Part shown: positions 34,360 to 45,101 of the stretch, piece after piece
Numbering within the stretch: the first letter of the stretch is position 1
Layout of the letters: each line of letters starts with the position of its first letter
Source of the DNA: an uncultured Faecalibacterium sp.
GTDB lineage: Bacteria > Bacillota > Clostridia > Oscillospirales > Ruminococcaceae
Assembly (NCBI GenBank): GCA_934524985.1
Contig: CAKSYT010000004.1
Span: 1-64,000, forward strand
Direction of reading: 5' to 3'
Length of the DNA stretch: 64,000 nt
Translations under genes and position numbers: made by a program
Notes under the pieces: generated by a model
Seen by the model: the letters and a program-made list of their open reading frames with translations, nothing else
The model's database searches: none
What the model was told of the DNA's origin: nothing

Positions 34360-34404
34360 GTTTTAAGAGGGAATCCGCCGCAAAAAGGTGCGTTCCCCCT
34401 TTTT

Positions 34405-34433
34405 TTGCGCGGCAGACTGTGCTATACTATAAT
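34405..34433 (+). promoter_or_regulatory. Promoter of purA
   Basis: TTGCGC (34405-34410), 17 bases, TATAAT (34428-34433). The leader to the purA start is about 110 bases and contains no recognised purine riboswitch. Confidence 0.7.
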
Positions 34434-34551
34434 AGCATTGGTGCGTGCCGCAAGGGCAGCAAACCGGTGCGTTTTACCCAAGGTAGCGTATCCCGGGCAA
34501 GGTGCACGGAAAAGGCTGTCTTTTGAAAAAAGGATAAAGAGGTCATTTATT

Positions 34552-35844
34552 ATGCTTACTGCAATTACGGGTATCAACTGGGGCGATGAGGGCAAGGGCC
34601 GCATGGTCGACCTGATCAGCCAGGAGTACGACATCGTTGCACGGTATCAGGGCGGCAACAACGCAGGCCATACCGTTAAGAACGAGCGCGGCAAGTTCGT
34701 GCTGAACCTGCTGCCCTCCGGCATCCTGCGCCCCAACGTCGTGTGCGTCATGGGCAACGGCATGGTTATCGACCCGCATCATCTGGACGGCGAGATCAAT
34801 AAGCTGCGCGAGCAGGGCATTGAGATCACCCCGGCGAACCTGAAGATCTCCGACCGCGCAACCATCACCATGCCCTACCATGTGGAGCAGGATGGTCTGG
34901 AGGAAGCACGCCTGTCCAAGACTGGCGCACAGTTCGGCTCCACCAAGCGCGGCATTGCCTACGCTTACGGCGACAAGTACATGAAAAAGACCCTGCGTAT
35001 GGGCGATTTGCTGCATCTGGATGACGCCGTGAAGAAGCGTCTGGTCACCATGGTGGATTCCAAGAATCTGGTCATGGAGGGCAGCTACAACGCTTCCCCC
35101 ATCAGCGTGGACGAGATGTGGAACTGGCTCGAAAAGTATGCCGCCATCTTCAAGGACTATATCTGCGATGTGGGTCAGTATCTGGCCGATGCCGATGCAG
35201 CCGGCAAGAAGGTGCTGTTTGAGGCACAGCTGGGTGCCCTGCGCGATATCGACTTCGGCATCTATCCCTACACCACCTCTTCCAACGTCATCGGTGCTTA
35301 TGCACCCATCGGTGCCGGTATCCCCGGCCACAAGCTGCACAACTCCATCGGCGTCATGAAGGCCTACTCCTCCTGCGTGGGTGACGGCCCCTTTACCGCC
35401 GAGCTGGCCATGACCGAGGAAGAGAAGCACGCCCTGCGTGAGGCCGGCCATGAGTACGGCGCAGCTACCGGACGTCCCCGCCGCGTGGGCCCCATCGATC
35501 TGGTGGCAAGCCGCTACGGTGTGTTCTGCCAGGGCTGCGACGAGGTCGCTTTGACCCTGCTGGACGTGCTGGACTACATGGAAAAAATCCCCATGGTCAC
35601 CGCCTACAAGCTGACCGACGGCACCACCACCACCCGCTTCCCCATGGGTGAGGCGCTGGATACCGCACAGCCTGTGGTGGAGTACCTGCCCGGCTGGCAC
35701 TGCGATATCACCGCAGCCCGCAAGTGGGAGGACCTGCCCCAGCAGACCCGCGATTATGTGGAGTATCTGGAAAAGGCTGTGGGCTGCAAGATCACCTATA
35801 TCTCGGTGGGCGCAGAGCGCGAGGCTTACATCCACCGCGGCTGA
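34552..35844 (+). CDS. purA: Adenylosuccinate synthetase
   Basis: The product has 430 residues, the family length. It joins IMP and aspartate using GTP, the first step towards AMP. NWGDEGKGR (residues 9-17) holds the catalytic Asp and the GTP loop; GGNNAGHTV (near 35) holds the catalytic His; TTGTTSRR-type sequence is replaced by TDGTTTTRF near the end; GRPRRVGPID (near 305) is well conserved. AAAGAGG lies upstream. The open frame further upstream crosses the repeats and is not coding. Confidence 0.96.
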   Translation: MLTAITGINWGDEGKGRMVDLISQEYDIVARYQGGNNAGHTVKNERGKFVLNLLPSGILRPNVVCVMGNGMVIDPHHLDGEINKLREQGIEITPANLKISDRATITMPYHVEQDGLEEARLSKTGAQFGSTKRGIAYAYGDKYMKKTLRMGDLLHLDDAVKKRLVTMVDSKNLVMEGSYNASPISVDEMWNWLEKYAAIFKDYICDVGQYLADADAAGKKVLFEAQLGALRDIDFGIYPYTTSSNVIGAYAPIGAGIPGHKLHNSIGVMKAYSSCVGDGPFTAELAMTEEEKHALREAGHEYGAATGRPRRVGPIDLVASRYGVFCQGCDEVALTLLDVLDYMEKIPMVTAYKLTDGTTTTRFPMGEALDTAQPVVEYLPGWHCDITAARKWEDLPQQTRDYVEYLEKAVGCKITYISVGAEREAYIHRG

Positions 35845-35891
35845 GCTGCCGCCAAAAGCAGCCCCGAGTTTCAGAAAAGGAAGCGTCACAG

Positions 35892-36794
35892 ATGTTTGAT
35901 ATCATTACCGACAGCGCCTGCGACCTGACGCTGGACACCGCCAAGCAGCTTGGCATCGAGGTCGTGCCCTTTTATGTATCGCTGGACGGCGAGCATTACC
36001 GCAAGGAAGGGGTGGAGATCCCTGTGCGGGACTTCTATCAGTTCATGGTAGATAATCCGGCGGCCTACCCCAAGACCAGTCTGGCCTCCATCGAGGACTT
36101 TGAAAAGGCCTTCCGCGCACACGCCGAGGCGGGTCGGGAGGTATTGTGTCTGGTGTTCACCGGCAAGATGAGCGGCTGCGTGGGCAGCGCCCGCAACGCC
36201 CGGGATCTGGTGCTGGAGGACTACCCCGATGCCCGCATTGAGGTCATCGACTCTGCCGCCGCCACCGTGACCGAGTCCACCATGGTGGAAAACGCCGTGG
36301 CCATGCGGGACGCAGGCTGCACCTTGGACGAGACTGTGACTTGGCTGGAAGCGGAAAAATCCACCAACCAGATCTTTTTCACCGTTGGCAATTTGGATTA
36401 CCTCATCAAGGGCGGGCGCATCGGCAAGGTGACCGGCCGCGCCGCCAATATGCTGGGGCTCAAGCCCATGATCCTGTTCAAGGACGGCGAGATCTTCTCC
36501 GGCGGCGTAGCCCGCGGCCGCCAGAAGAGCTTTGAAAAGGCGCTGGAACAGCTGATGAACTATCTGGATGCCCACGGCGGCACCCCGGACGACTACCGCA
36601 TCACGGTGGGCTACGGCTACGATGCCGATGAAGGCAAGCGTCTGTGGATGCAGACCCGCGCCGCCCTGCGCGCCAAGTACCCCAGCGCACAGTGCGAGGT
36701 AGGGCTGCTGCAGATCGGCTGCACCATCGCGGTGCACACCGGCCCCTATGCACTGGGCATGGGTGTTATGCGCCGCTGGAAAAAGCAGGGCTGA
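35892..36794 (+). CDS. DegV-family fatty-acid-binding protein
   Basis: The product has 300 residues. The N-terminus MFDIITDSACDLTLDTAKQLGIEVVPF, TSLASIEDF and FTGKMSGCVGSARNA are the DegV (FakB-like) signature; these proteins bind a fatty acid for phosphorylation by FakA and incorporation into phospholipids. AAAAGGAAGC precedes the ATG. It begins 47 bases after purA, probably co-transcribed. Confidence 0.92.
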   Translation: MFDIITDSACDLTLDTAKQLGIEVVPFYVSLDGEHYRKEGVEIPVRDFYQFMVDNPAAYPKTSLASIEDFEKAFRAHAEAGREVLCLVFTGKMSGCVGSARNARDLVLEDYPDARIEVIDSAAATVTESTMVENAVAMRDAGCTLDETVTWLEAEKSTNQIFFTVGNLDYLIKGGRIGKVTGRAANMLGLKPMILFKDGEIFSGGVARGRQKSFEKALEQLMNYLDAHGGTPDDYRITVGYGYDADEGKRLWMQTRAALRAKYPSAQCEVGLLQIGCTIAVHTGPYALGMGVMRRWKKQG

Positions 36795-36817
36795 TAGAAA
36801 ACAGAAGAAACCATAGA

Positions 36818-36868
36818 AAAGATGAGATAGACCTTCCCGGAAGGGGGTCTATCTCATCTTTTGTTGTA
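36818..36868 (+). terminator. Terminator after the DegV gene
   Basis: A stem of about 15 bp (arms near 36819-36833 and 36847-36861, GATGAGATAGACC with GGTCTATCTCATC) followed by TTTTGTTG. Confidence 0.85.
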
Positions 36869-37110
36869 AGCGGAAACTGCAATGGAACGGATATAGCGGG
36901 AACGGTTTTTTCTAATGCGCCTTACTTGCCGTTCTGCTGGCAAAAATGGTGAAAAATGCTTGCATCTAGGCGGTTTTGATGATAAAATCAAAATGTTATA
37001 GTGCGCTCAAAAACGGGGCGTACAGGAAGGTGAATTTGCATATTGCGGCAACAAGGTGCACCGTGTGCCGCCAAGGTGCGGTGCACGGAGAAAGAGACAG
37101 GGAAAACCAG

Positions 37111-39216
37111 ATGGAAACAGGCGAGACAATAAAAGAAGAGCTTCTGAGGCTGGAACGCTATGCACAGAATATGCCGGGCGGCGTGCACTACTGCGCAGAC
37201 GACCCGGAAAACGGCTATCCTTTCACTTATATCAGCGACCGTTTTCTGGAGATACTGGGCTGGGAGCGGGCAGAGTTTGCGGCAAGGTTCGATAACCGCT
37301 ACATCGCGCTGCTGCACCCGGACGATCAAAAGATCGGGCTGCGCTACCGGAACGCGGAAAACAGTGCATCCTACGCGCAGGAGGGGGACAGCATCTTCCG
37401 GCTGCTGGGCAAAAACGGCTACCGCTGGGTCTCCAGTGCCGCCAATAGGATCGTATGGCACGGCAATGGCTACATCATAGCTACCATCACGGATATCACC
37501 CCCTATGTGGAGCTGCGGGAAAAGCTGGAGCAGCAGAGCCGCGCCCAGAAGGAAGCGCTGGAAACCGCCAACCGCAATCTGCTGCAAATGATGCGGCAGA
37601 TGGAGGAGCAGAAGGCGCAGTTTGCCCAGACCGCCGCCCGGAATATGGAAAAGGAAAAGCGCTACCGGCAGCGGCTGAACCATGACGCCCTGACCGGCAC
37701 CTACAACCGCCGCTATTACGAGGAAGTGGTGCGCAATAACCTTGGCCCGGCGGGCATCGCCCTGATGGATATCGATGATTTCAAGATCTGCAACGATACC
37801 TACGGCCACCACGCCGGAGACATGGCGCTGGAAACCGTTGCAAAGGCCATCCGCAGCTGTATCCGGGAGACGGATCTGCTGATCCGCTACGGCGGCGATG
37901 AGTTTTTGCTGGTGCTGCCCGGCATCCCGGCAGATTACCTCAAGACAAAGCTGGAGCAGATCCGCGATGCCGCGCAAAAGGCTGTGGTGCCGGGCTACCC
38001 CCACTTCCGGCTTTCGCTGAGCATCGGCGGTGCGATGCAGACCCTTGCCGACCCCATGGAGAACGTGGTGCGCCGGGCAGACTTTTTAATGTATCAGGCG
38101 AAAAGCCGCAAGGACGCAGTGGTGGTGGACACACAGGACAGTCGGCTGACTGCACAGCAGGATGTCTTAGGGGAAAAGCCCGTCATCCTATTGGTGGACG
38201 ATTCCCTGATGAACCGCATGATGCTTGCCAGCATTCTGGGCGAGGACTACCGCATTTTAGAGGCCGGAAACGGCAAGCAGTGTCTGGAGATGTTACAGGA
38301 AAAGGCCGGGCAGATCTCGCTGGTGCTGCTGGATATCAACATGCCGGTCATGGACGGCTTTGAGGTGCTGCGCACCATGAACACCAACCATACCATCGAG
38401 GATGTGCCGGTGATCATGATCTCCAGCGATGACTCGGAAGAAGCCATCCGTAAGGCATACGAACTGGGCGCAAGTGATTACGTCAACCGCCCCTTTGACG
38501 CCAAGATCGTCTACCGCCGGGTGTCCAACACCATCAAGCTGTACGCAAAGCAGCGGCGGCTGGTGCAGATGGTGTCCGACCAGATCCGCGCCCGCGAAAA
38601 GAACACCGATGTGCTGGTGGGCGTGCTGAGCCAGATCGTGGAGTTCCGCAACGGCGAGTCCGGCTCTCATGTGCGGCACATCCGCGTCATCACCGAGACG
38701 CTGCTGCACCGGCTGATGGAACTGACCAACCGCTACGACCTGACCCCTGAGCAGCAGGATAACATCCCGCTGGCGTCGGCGCTGCACGATATCGGTAAGA
38801 TCGGCATTGACGAAGCCATCCTGAATAAGCCCGGCAGGCTGACCGCAGAAGAATTTGCGGTGATCAAGACCCACAGTATGCTGGGCGCAGAGATGCTGCA
38901 AAAGACCGAGAGCTTTGCAGACCAGCCGCTTTTGCAGACCGCCTACGAGATCGCCCGCTGGCACCACGAGCGCTGGGACGGCAAAGGCTACCCGGACGGG
39001 CTGAAAGGGGACGATATCCCCATCAGTGCGCAGCTGGTCTCCATGGCAGATGTGTACGACGCGCTGACCAGCGAGCGGTGCTACAAAAAGGCTTTCTCGC
39101 ACGAGACCGCCGTTCAGATGATCACAAACGGCGAGAGCGGGGCGTTCAACCCGCTGCTGATCCAGTGCCTGCTGGACGTGCAGGGGGAACTGAAACAGGA
39201 AATTTTACAATGGTAA
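37111..39216 (+). CDS. PAS-GGDEF-receiver-HD-GYP signalling protein (c-di-GMP turnover)
   Basis: The 701-residue protein has, in order: a PAS domain (about 25-140, FTYISDRFLEILGWERAEF), a coiled coil, an intact GGDEF domain (GGDEF at about 261-265, with an upstream DALTGTYNRRYYEE), a receiver domain (ILLVDDSLMNRMM; phospho-acceptor near residue 408) and an HD-GYP domain (HDIGK near 559; HHERWDGKGYP near 618). It could both make and break c-di-GMP. The start at 37111 is the first ATG that gives a PAS domain without an odd leader; the site upstream (ACAGGGAAAA) is weak. The order with a receiver in the middle is unusual. Seventeen bases separate it from the solute-binding gene, whose operon contains a hybrid kinase that could phosphorylate the receiver. 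Confidence 0.9.
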   Translation: METGETIKEELLRLERYAQNMPGGVHYCADDPENGYPFTYISDRFLEILGWERAEFAARFDNRYIALLHPDDQKIGLRYRNAENSASYAQEGDSIFRLLGKNGYRWVSSAANRIVWHGNGYIIATITDITPYVELREKLEQQSRAQKEALETANRNLLQMMRQMEEQKAQFAQTAARNMEKEKRYRQRLNHDALTGTYNRRYYEEVVRNNLGPAGIALMDIDDFKICNDTYGHHAGDMALETVAKAIRSCIRETDLLIRYGGDEFLLVLPGIPADYLKTKLEQIRDAAQKAVVPGYPHFRLSLSIGGAMQTLADPMENVVRRADFLMYQAKSRKDAVVVDTQDSRLTAQQDVLGEKPVILLVDDSLMNRMMLASILGEDYRILEAGNGKQCLEMLQEKAGQISLVLLDINMPVMDGFEVLRTMNTNHTIEDVPVIMISSDDSEEAIRKAYELGASDYVNRPFDAKIVYRRVSNTIKLYAKQRRLVQMVSDQIRAREKNTDVLVGVLSQIVEFRNGESGSHVRHIRVITETLLHRLMELTNRYDLTPEQQDNIPLASALHDIGKIGIDEAILNKPGRLTAEEFAVIKTHSMLGAEMLQKTESFADQPLLQTAYEIARWHHERWDGKGYPDGLKGDDIPISAQLVSMADVYDALTSERCYKKAFSHETAVQMITNGESGAFNPLLIQCLLDVQGELKQEILQW

Positions 39217-39233
39217 TGTGAGGATAACTACGC

Positions 39234-40061
39234 GTGACAGAACAGCGATTCAACTGTAAAATACCCCGCCGCACCTTTTTAAAGGTGTGCGCGGCGGCAG
39301 CGGCAGCCGGGCTGACCGCCTGCGGCAAAACGCAGGCGGCGGCATCGCTGCCCGTACTTACGGTGGGCAGCGATGCCTACCCGCCGTTCAGCTACCTGAG
39401 CAATGACAGCACGCCCACCGGCATTGATGTGGACATTGCCACCGAAGCCTTTGCCCGCATGGGGTATGCGGTGCGGATCGAGATCATTGACTGGGAGCAG
39501 AAAACCAAGCTGGTGGAAAGCGGTGCCATCGACTGCATCTGGAGCTGCTTTTCCATGGACGGACGGGAGCAGCTGTACCGCTGGGCGGGGCCGTATATGG
39601 TCAGCCGTCAGGTGGTGGCGGTCAATGCCCAAAGCCACATTGAAACGCTTGCCGACCTTGCGGGCAAGACCATGATGGTGCAAAGCACCACCAAGCCGGA
39701 GGAGATTTTCCTTGCCGGTACCGACCCCCGCATTCCGCAGCTGGGCGAAGTGCTGAGCACCGAGAACCGCAGCGTGCAGTACGCTATGCTGAACTGCGGC
39801 TATGTGGACGCTATTGCCGCCCACGAGACTGCCATTTTGCAGTATATGCAGGATTGCAATGCCGATTTCCGCATTCTGGAAGAGCCGCTGCTGGTCACCG
39901 GCATCGGCGTGGCTTTTGCGCTGAACGACACCCGCGGGCTGGACGAACAGCTGACCGAGACCTTTGCCGCCATGCGCGCCGACGGCACGATGGAGCAGAT
40001 CGTAGGCAAGTATCTGCCAAACCCGGAAAAATATCTGGAGGTGGACGCCCTTGAACCGTAA
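39234..40061 (+). CDS. Family 3 solute-binding lipoprotein, likely sensor subunit
   Basis: The 275-residue product starts at a GTG. It has an RRTFLK motif (residues 12-17) and a lipobox LTAC (Cys30). The mature part is a type 2 periplasmic-binding fold: [37 protein letters not shown]. No permease or ATPase genes are next to it; instead the hybrid kinase gene overlaps its end by 11 bases. I infer that it captures a small ligand, such as an amino acid, and reports to the kinase rather than to a transporter. Confidence 0.85.
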   Translation: MTEQRFNCKIPRRTFLKVCAAAAAAGLTACGKTQAAASLPVLTVGSDAYPPFSYLSNDSTPTGIDVDIATEAFARMGYAVRIEIIDWEQKTKLVESGAIDCIWSCFSMDGREQLYRWAGPYMVSRQVVAVNAQSHIETLADLAGKTMMVQSTTKPEEIFLAGTDPRIPQLGEVLSTENRSVQYAMLNCGYVDAIAAHETAILQYMQDCNADFRILEEPLLVTGIGVAFALNDTRGLDEQLTETFAAMRADGTMEQIVGKYLPNPEKYLEVDALEP

Positions 40062-42630
40062 CAAGAAAACGTTCACGCCCGATATGCGGGTGGCGGCGCG
40101 CTACCTGCTGATGGGCGTGCTGTTTTTGCTGGTGGTGGCTCTCTTCTCCGGGCGGGAGTCCATGCGCGCTACCGAGGATTACTTTGCCCGCACCCTCAGC
40201 TTTGTAAAGACGCAGTCCACCAGCTACGAAAAATATAACGACACCATCACCGCAAAGTCGCTGCGCCGGATGGCGGTGTCGGTGCGGCAGCTGGCGGAAA
40301 ATGACGCTCTGAACCTCTACGACCCCGAAAGCCTCCGGGCAGAAACGGAGTCCCTTTGGCTTACCGGCATTGCCGTACTGGACGAAAATGGAGAATCATT
40401 GTGTGAATATACAGGCGGTAATGTTGGTTATGCGCAGTTTGCGGAGTCGCTGCGGGAGCAAGCCGCACTGAACGTGCTGCAAAACCCGCAAAAGACCTAT
40501 GTCAAGCGCATTCTGCTAAAGGATGGCACGGCGGTGGATGTTGCCACCCGCCGCGCCGCAGCAGGGGATGCCGTACTGCTGGCTTACCGGGTGACCCCGC
40601 CGGAGTTTGTGGAGGGGGCAGCCCTGTCCATCCAGAGCGTGCTGGACGGCTACCCGCAGAACATCAGCGGTACCATCTTCATCGTGCAGGACAACAAGGT
40701 GATCGCCGCAAACGACCCAAGCCTTATCGGGCTTTACACCACGAACAGCCCGCTGGTGCGGGGCATCCGCAAGGCCGGTGCGCCCGATACTTTGACCCAC
40801 ACCCGCGACTGGGCAAATTCCGGCTGCTATTTCGGGATGTACAGCAACGGACAGAATTTTGACCTGTATATCTACATCAACGAAAAATCAGTGTTCCGCA
40901 ATTCCAGCAGTACACTGCTGGGCGCGCTGATCCTTTATCTGATCTTCGTGGCGGTGCTGCAAACGCTGCGCCGCCGCACGGCGGCAGTTGCGGAGCATCT
41001 GCGGAAGGAGCAGGCGCAGAAATACCACGCCCAGCTGGAGGAGCAGAACCGTAAGCTGGAAAAGGCCGTCCGGCACGAGGCGGCGGCAAACCGCGCCAAG
41101 CGGGAGTTTTTGTTCAACATGAGCCACGATATCCGCACCCCGATGAACGCCATTATCGGCTTCACCTCGCTGGCGGCGACCCATGTTGATAATAAGGAAC
41201 AGGTGCTGGACTACCTGAAAAAGATCTCCACCTCCAGCCAGCACCTGCTCTCTCTCATCAACGATGTGCTGGATATGAGCCGCATCGAGAGCGGCAAGGT
41301 AAAAATCGAGGAAAAGGCGGTGCATCTGCCGGACCTCGTGCACGATGTACGCTCCATCATCCAGCCTAACATCAGCTCCAAGCGCCTGGCGCTGTTCATC
41401 GACACCATGGATGTGGTGGACGAGGACATCATCACCGACCCGCTGCGGCTGAATCAGGTGCTGCTGAACATCCTTTCCAATGCCATCAAGTTCACCCCCA
41501 CCGGCGGCATGGTGAGCATCCGCATTGCCCAAAAGCCCGGTGCGCCCAAGGGCTGCGGCAACTACGAGTTCCGCATTAAAGACAACGGCATTGGCATCAG
41601 CAGAGAGTTCCAGAAGCATATCTTTGAGGAGTTCACCCGGGAGGAAAACTCCACCGTCAGCGGCATTCAGGGCACGGGTCTGGGCCTTTCCATCACCAAG
41701 AACATCGTGGACCTGATGGGCGGCACCATCACCCTTGAAAGCGAGCCGGGCAAGGGCAGCGAGTTCATCGTGAACCTCTGCTTCCCCCTCAGCGGGCAGA
41801 AGGCGGAGATCAAGCAGCTGCCCCAGCTGGAAGGGCTGCGGGCACTGGTGGCGGATGACGACACCAACACCTGTCTGAGCGTCAGCACCATGCTTTCCAA
41901 GATCGGCATGCGCCCGGAGTGGACCATCTCCGGCAAGGAAGCGGTCATCCGCACCAAGTACGCCGTGGAGCAGGGCGATGCTTTCAGCGTGTATATCATC
42001 GACTGGCTCATCCCGGATATGAACGGCATCGAGATCGTGCGGCAGATCCGCAAGGTCATCGGGGACAGCTGCCCCATCATCATCCTGACCGCCTATGACT
42101 GGGCGGATATCGAGGAGGAAGCGCGCGCCGCCGGTGTGACCGCTTTCTGCGAAAAGCCGCTGTTCCTCTCGGAGCTGCGCAAGGTGCTGGCAGAGCCCTT
42201 CCGGGTGCAGCCGGAGCAGACGCCCGCCCTGCAGCCTAGGGCAAACTTTGATGGCAAGCGCCTGCTGCTGGTGGAGGACAACGCCCTGAACCGGGAGATC
42301 GCCATGGAGATCTTAAAGGAAGCGGGCTTCCTTGTGGACACCGCCGAGGACGGCGTTGAAGCCGTGGAAAAGATGGAGCAGTCCGCACCCGGGCAGTATG
42401 ACCTGATCCTGATGGACATCCAGATGCCCCGGATGGACGGCTACGAAGCCACCCGGCGCATCCGCGCCCTGCCCGACCCCCACAAGGCGGGCATCCCCAT
42501 TTTTGCCATGACCGCCAACGCCTTTGAGGAGGACCGGCAGAACGCCCTGAATGCGGGCATGAACGGCCACATCGCAAAGCCGCTGGATATCCCGCACCTG
42601 ATGAAGGTGCTGGACGAAGCGCTGCAATAA
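40051..42630 (+). CDS. Hybrid sensor histidine kinase with two receiver domains
   Basis: The 859-residue protein starts at a TTG (40051) behind GGAGGTGG, inside the end of the lipoprotein gene. Order: membrane helix (about 15-34), outer Cache-like sensor (about 40-280), second helix (about 285-303), coiled coil, HisKA with [18 protein letters not shown] (phospho-His about 359), HATPase (DNGIGIS near 511, GTGLGLSIT near 548), then receivers with D about 651 (IIDWLIPDM) and D about 789 (LILMDIQMP). The product resembles LuxQ/BarA-like hybrid kinases. It most likely works with the lipoprotein and the c-di-GMP protein of the same operon. Confidence 0.92.
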   Translation: MNRNKKTFTPDMRVAARYLLMGVLFLLVVALFSGRESMRATEDYFARTLSFVKTQSTSYEKYNDTITAKSLRRMAVSVRQLAENDALNLYDPESLRAETESLWLTGIAVLDENGESLCEYTGGNVGYAQFAESLREQAALNVLQNPQKTYVKRILLKDGTAVDVATRRAAAGDAVLLAYRVTPPEFVEGAALSIQSVLDGYPQNISGTIFIVQDNKVIAANDPSLIGLYTTNSPLVRGIRKAGAPDTLTHTRDWANSGCYFGMYSNGQNFDLYIYINEKSVFRNSSSTLLGALILYLIFVAVLQTLRRRTAAVAEHLRKEQAQKYHAQLEEQNRKLEKAVRHEAAANRAKREFLFNMSHDIRTPMNAIIGFTSLAATHVDNKEQVLDYLKKISTSSQHLLSLINDVLDMSRIESGKVKIEEKAVHLPDLVHDVRSIIQPNISSKRLALFIDTMDVVDEDIITDPLRLNQVLLNILSNAIKFTPTGGMVSIRIAQKPGAPKGCGNYEFRIKDNGIGISREFQKHIFEEFTREENSTVSGIQGTGLGLSITKNIVDLMGGTITLESEPGKGSEFIVNLCFPLSGQKAEIKQLPQLEGLRALVADDDTNTCLSVSTMLSKIGMRPEWTISGKEAVIRTKYAVEQGDAFSVYIIDWLIPDMNGIEIVRQIRKVIGDSCPIIILTAYDWADIEEEARAAGVTAFCEKPLFLSELRKVLAEPFRVQPEQTPALQPRANFDGKRLLLVEDNALNREIAMEILKEAGFLVDTAEDGVEAVEKMEQSAPGQYDLILMDIQMPRMDGYEATRRIRALPDPHKAGIPIFAMTANAFEEDRQNALNAGMNGHIAKPLDIPHLMKVLDEALQ

Positions 42631-42636
42631 GAAACC

Positions 42637-42745
42637 TCTCACGCATCGCTGTGCGATGCAAGATTCCCCCTTTTGTCACCTACGGTGACATTTTCCCCCG
42701 GCCGGGGGAAATCTGTCCTCTCAAGGGGGAGCTTTTTTGGTTTTG
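42637..42745. repeat. Interspersed palindromic repeat (copy 1)
   Basis: Contains the block TCACCTACGGTGACAT, a GGGGG/CCCCC palindrome and the pairs CCTCTCA/GAGAGG-like ends shared with 56363-56505 and 58021-58163. No coding frame. Confidence 0.6.
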
Positions 42746-42802
42746 CCGGTCAGCACCTGAGAAAAATCAGCCCGGCGGGGCATTCCAAGCTGTCCCGCGC
42801 AG

Positions 42803-42843
42803 CAAAAAAGCCGCCGCACAAAAAGTGCAGCGGCTTTGCGGGG
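42803..42843 (-). terminator. Terminator of the tiny-ORF pair
   Basis: GCCGC and GCAC (about 42806-42818) pair with GTGC and GCGGC (about 42825-42835); on the minus strand a run of T follows (complement of 42800-42806). It lies 10-50 bases past the stop of the 26-codon ORF. Confidence 0.55.
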
Positions 42844-42850
42844 CGTCACA

Positions 42851-42931
42851 TCACAGCCAGCGTTCAGCGATGATCCACCACATACCGGGCAGATTGATCC
42901 GACCCAGCAGATGCTCCAATACGATCAGCAT
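42851..42931 (-). CDS. Tiny amphipathic peptide (26 residues)
   Basis: GAAAGGAG sits seven bases before the ATG at 42931. The peptide MLIVLEHLLG... ends in PGMWWIIAERWL, with three tryptophans and mixed charge; it could form an amphipathic, membrane-active helix. The stop lies just before a minus-strand terminator. The gene follows the 30-codon ORF after 26 bases, so the two form an operon-like pair. No family is recognised, and it is too short for ordinary annotation. Confidence 0.5.
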   Translation of the reverse strand: MLIVLEHLLGRINLPGMWWIIAERWL

Positions 42932-42957
42932 GGTATTCTCCTTTCAGACCGTCCGGT

Positions 42958-43050
42958 TCAGCCGAACAGCCCCTTTAGCAAAAACAGAAGCAGCTTCGTA
43001 AAGCTGCCGCCGCCCAAAAGGCTGAGCAGCGGCCCAAGGCTTTGAAACAT
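42958..43050 (-). CDS. Tiny hydrophobic peptide (30 residues)
   Basis: CGAAAGGAGC lies before the ATG at 43050. The sequence MFQSLGPLLSLLGGGSF then TKLLLFLLKGLFG is almost wholly hydrophobic, with a glycine hinge and two lysines, as in membrane peptides, type I toxins or leaderless two-peptide bacteriocins. Its partner lies 26 bases downstream with its own good site. Translation is plausible; function is unknown. Confidence 0.5.
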   Translation of the reverse strand: MFQSLGPLLSLLGGGSFTKLLLFLLKGLFG

Positions 43051-43165
43051 GGAAGGTTTGCTCCTTTCGTTTCATTCCGTCCCGGCTGCTGCCGGGTGCC
43101 GGTCTGCCTTATATACGAACCAGCCCGCCGCAGGATTGCAAATACTGTGGTGGTAAATGTTGGGA

Positions 43166-43305
43166 GGAGAACCCTCTCAGGCTCACATTCGTTCGCCAGC
43201 TCCCCCGAGGGGGGAGCTTTTTGCATCTATCGGTCAGCACAAATAAAGCTCCCCCTTTCGGGGGAGCTGGCAAAGCCGTCAGGCTTTGACTGAGAGGGTC
43301 CAGCG
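43166..43305. repeat. Interspersed palindromic repeat (paired CCCTCTCA ... TGAGAGGG module)
   Basis: Starts with ACCCTCTCAGGC and ends with GACTGAGAGGGT, enclosing AGCTCCCCC/GGGGGAGCT palindromes in two orientations. The same modules occur at 42637, 56363 and 57962-58345. The stretch 43051-43450 has no other gene. Confidence 0.6.
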
Positions 43306-43334
43306 GGAAGCAGCCGTTTGTCTTTACGACCCCT

Positions 43335-43412
43335 TCCCGTAAAAAAGTTGCTCAGAAACGCCCGCAGGCGTTTCTGAGCAACAAAATCAAAAATACTATT
43401 TCCGCTGAAAAT
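43335..43412 (-). terminator. UGCG-loop variable-stem hairpin, copy 3 (terminator of eno)
   Basis: Arms 43347-43362 and 43367-43382 (perfect 16 bp) around CGCA; on the minus strand the loop is TGCG and TTTTTTACGGG follows. The gene-side flank is AAATCAAAAATACTATTTCCGCTGAAAATG, nearly the same as in the livF and asnA copies on the other strand. Confidence 0.88.
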
Positions 43413-43450
43413 GCCCAAAGCAGCGCGGAGGGCATTCCAGATCGTCTTAC

Positions 43451-44803
<1,353 letters not shown>

Positions 44804-44812
44804 CTATTTAGA

Positions 44813-44828
44813 TAGTTATATATAACTA
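44813..44828. promoter_or_regulatory. 16-bp perfect palindrome upstream of eno
   Basis: TAGTTATATATAACTA is perfectly symmetric and overlaps the likely minus-strand -10 region of eno, about 80 bases before its start codon. It may be an operator or only an AT-rich promoter. The rest of 44738-45014 shows no gene. Confidence 0.4.
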
Positions 44829-45014
44829 ACCATCAATATCCTACCACGCTTTGCGCCCCGGCGCAAGAGCCGGTGCGTATGTTTGCAGGGCTAAATTTTT
44901 AACAGGGGCGCAAACCGCCGTGGAAAACCCGTTTACAGTCTGCCCCTTTGCCGCAGCGGGGATACACTATGCCTGCCATGTAAATTTCGTATGGCAGATA
45001 TACCAAAAATTCTC

Positions 45015-45043
45015 TTTACATTTTGGCGGTTCGGTTCTATACT
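45015..45043 (+). promoter_or_regulatory. Promoter of the MATE gene
   Basis: TTTACA (45015-45020), 17 bases, TATACT (45038-45043). Confidence 0.65.
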
Positions 45044-45101
45044 GATTGCGGCGTTTACGCCGTTTTCCCATTTATAGTCGTTATAGAGGAGGATTTTTGC
45101 A

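Noticed and set aside
34434..34551. Purine riboswitch before purA
   Set aside because: The conserved purine aptamer core and loop pairing were not found by eye.
36869..37110. c-di-GMP riboswitch before the GGDEF gene
   Set aside because: A GTGCACCG/CGGTGCAC hairpin is present, but the GEMM core sequences are missing.
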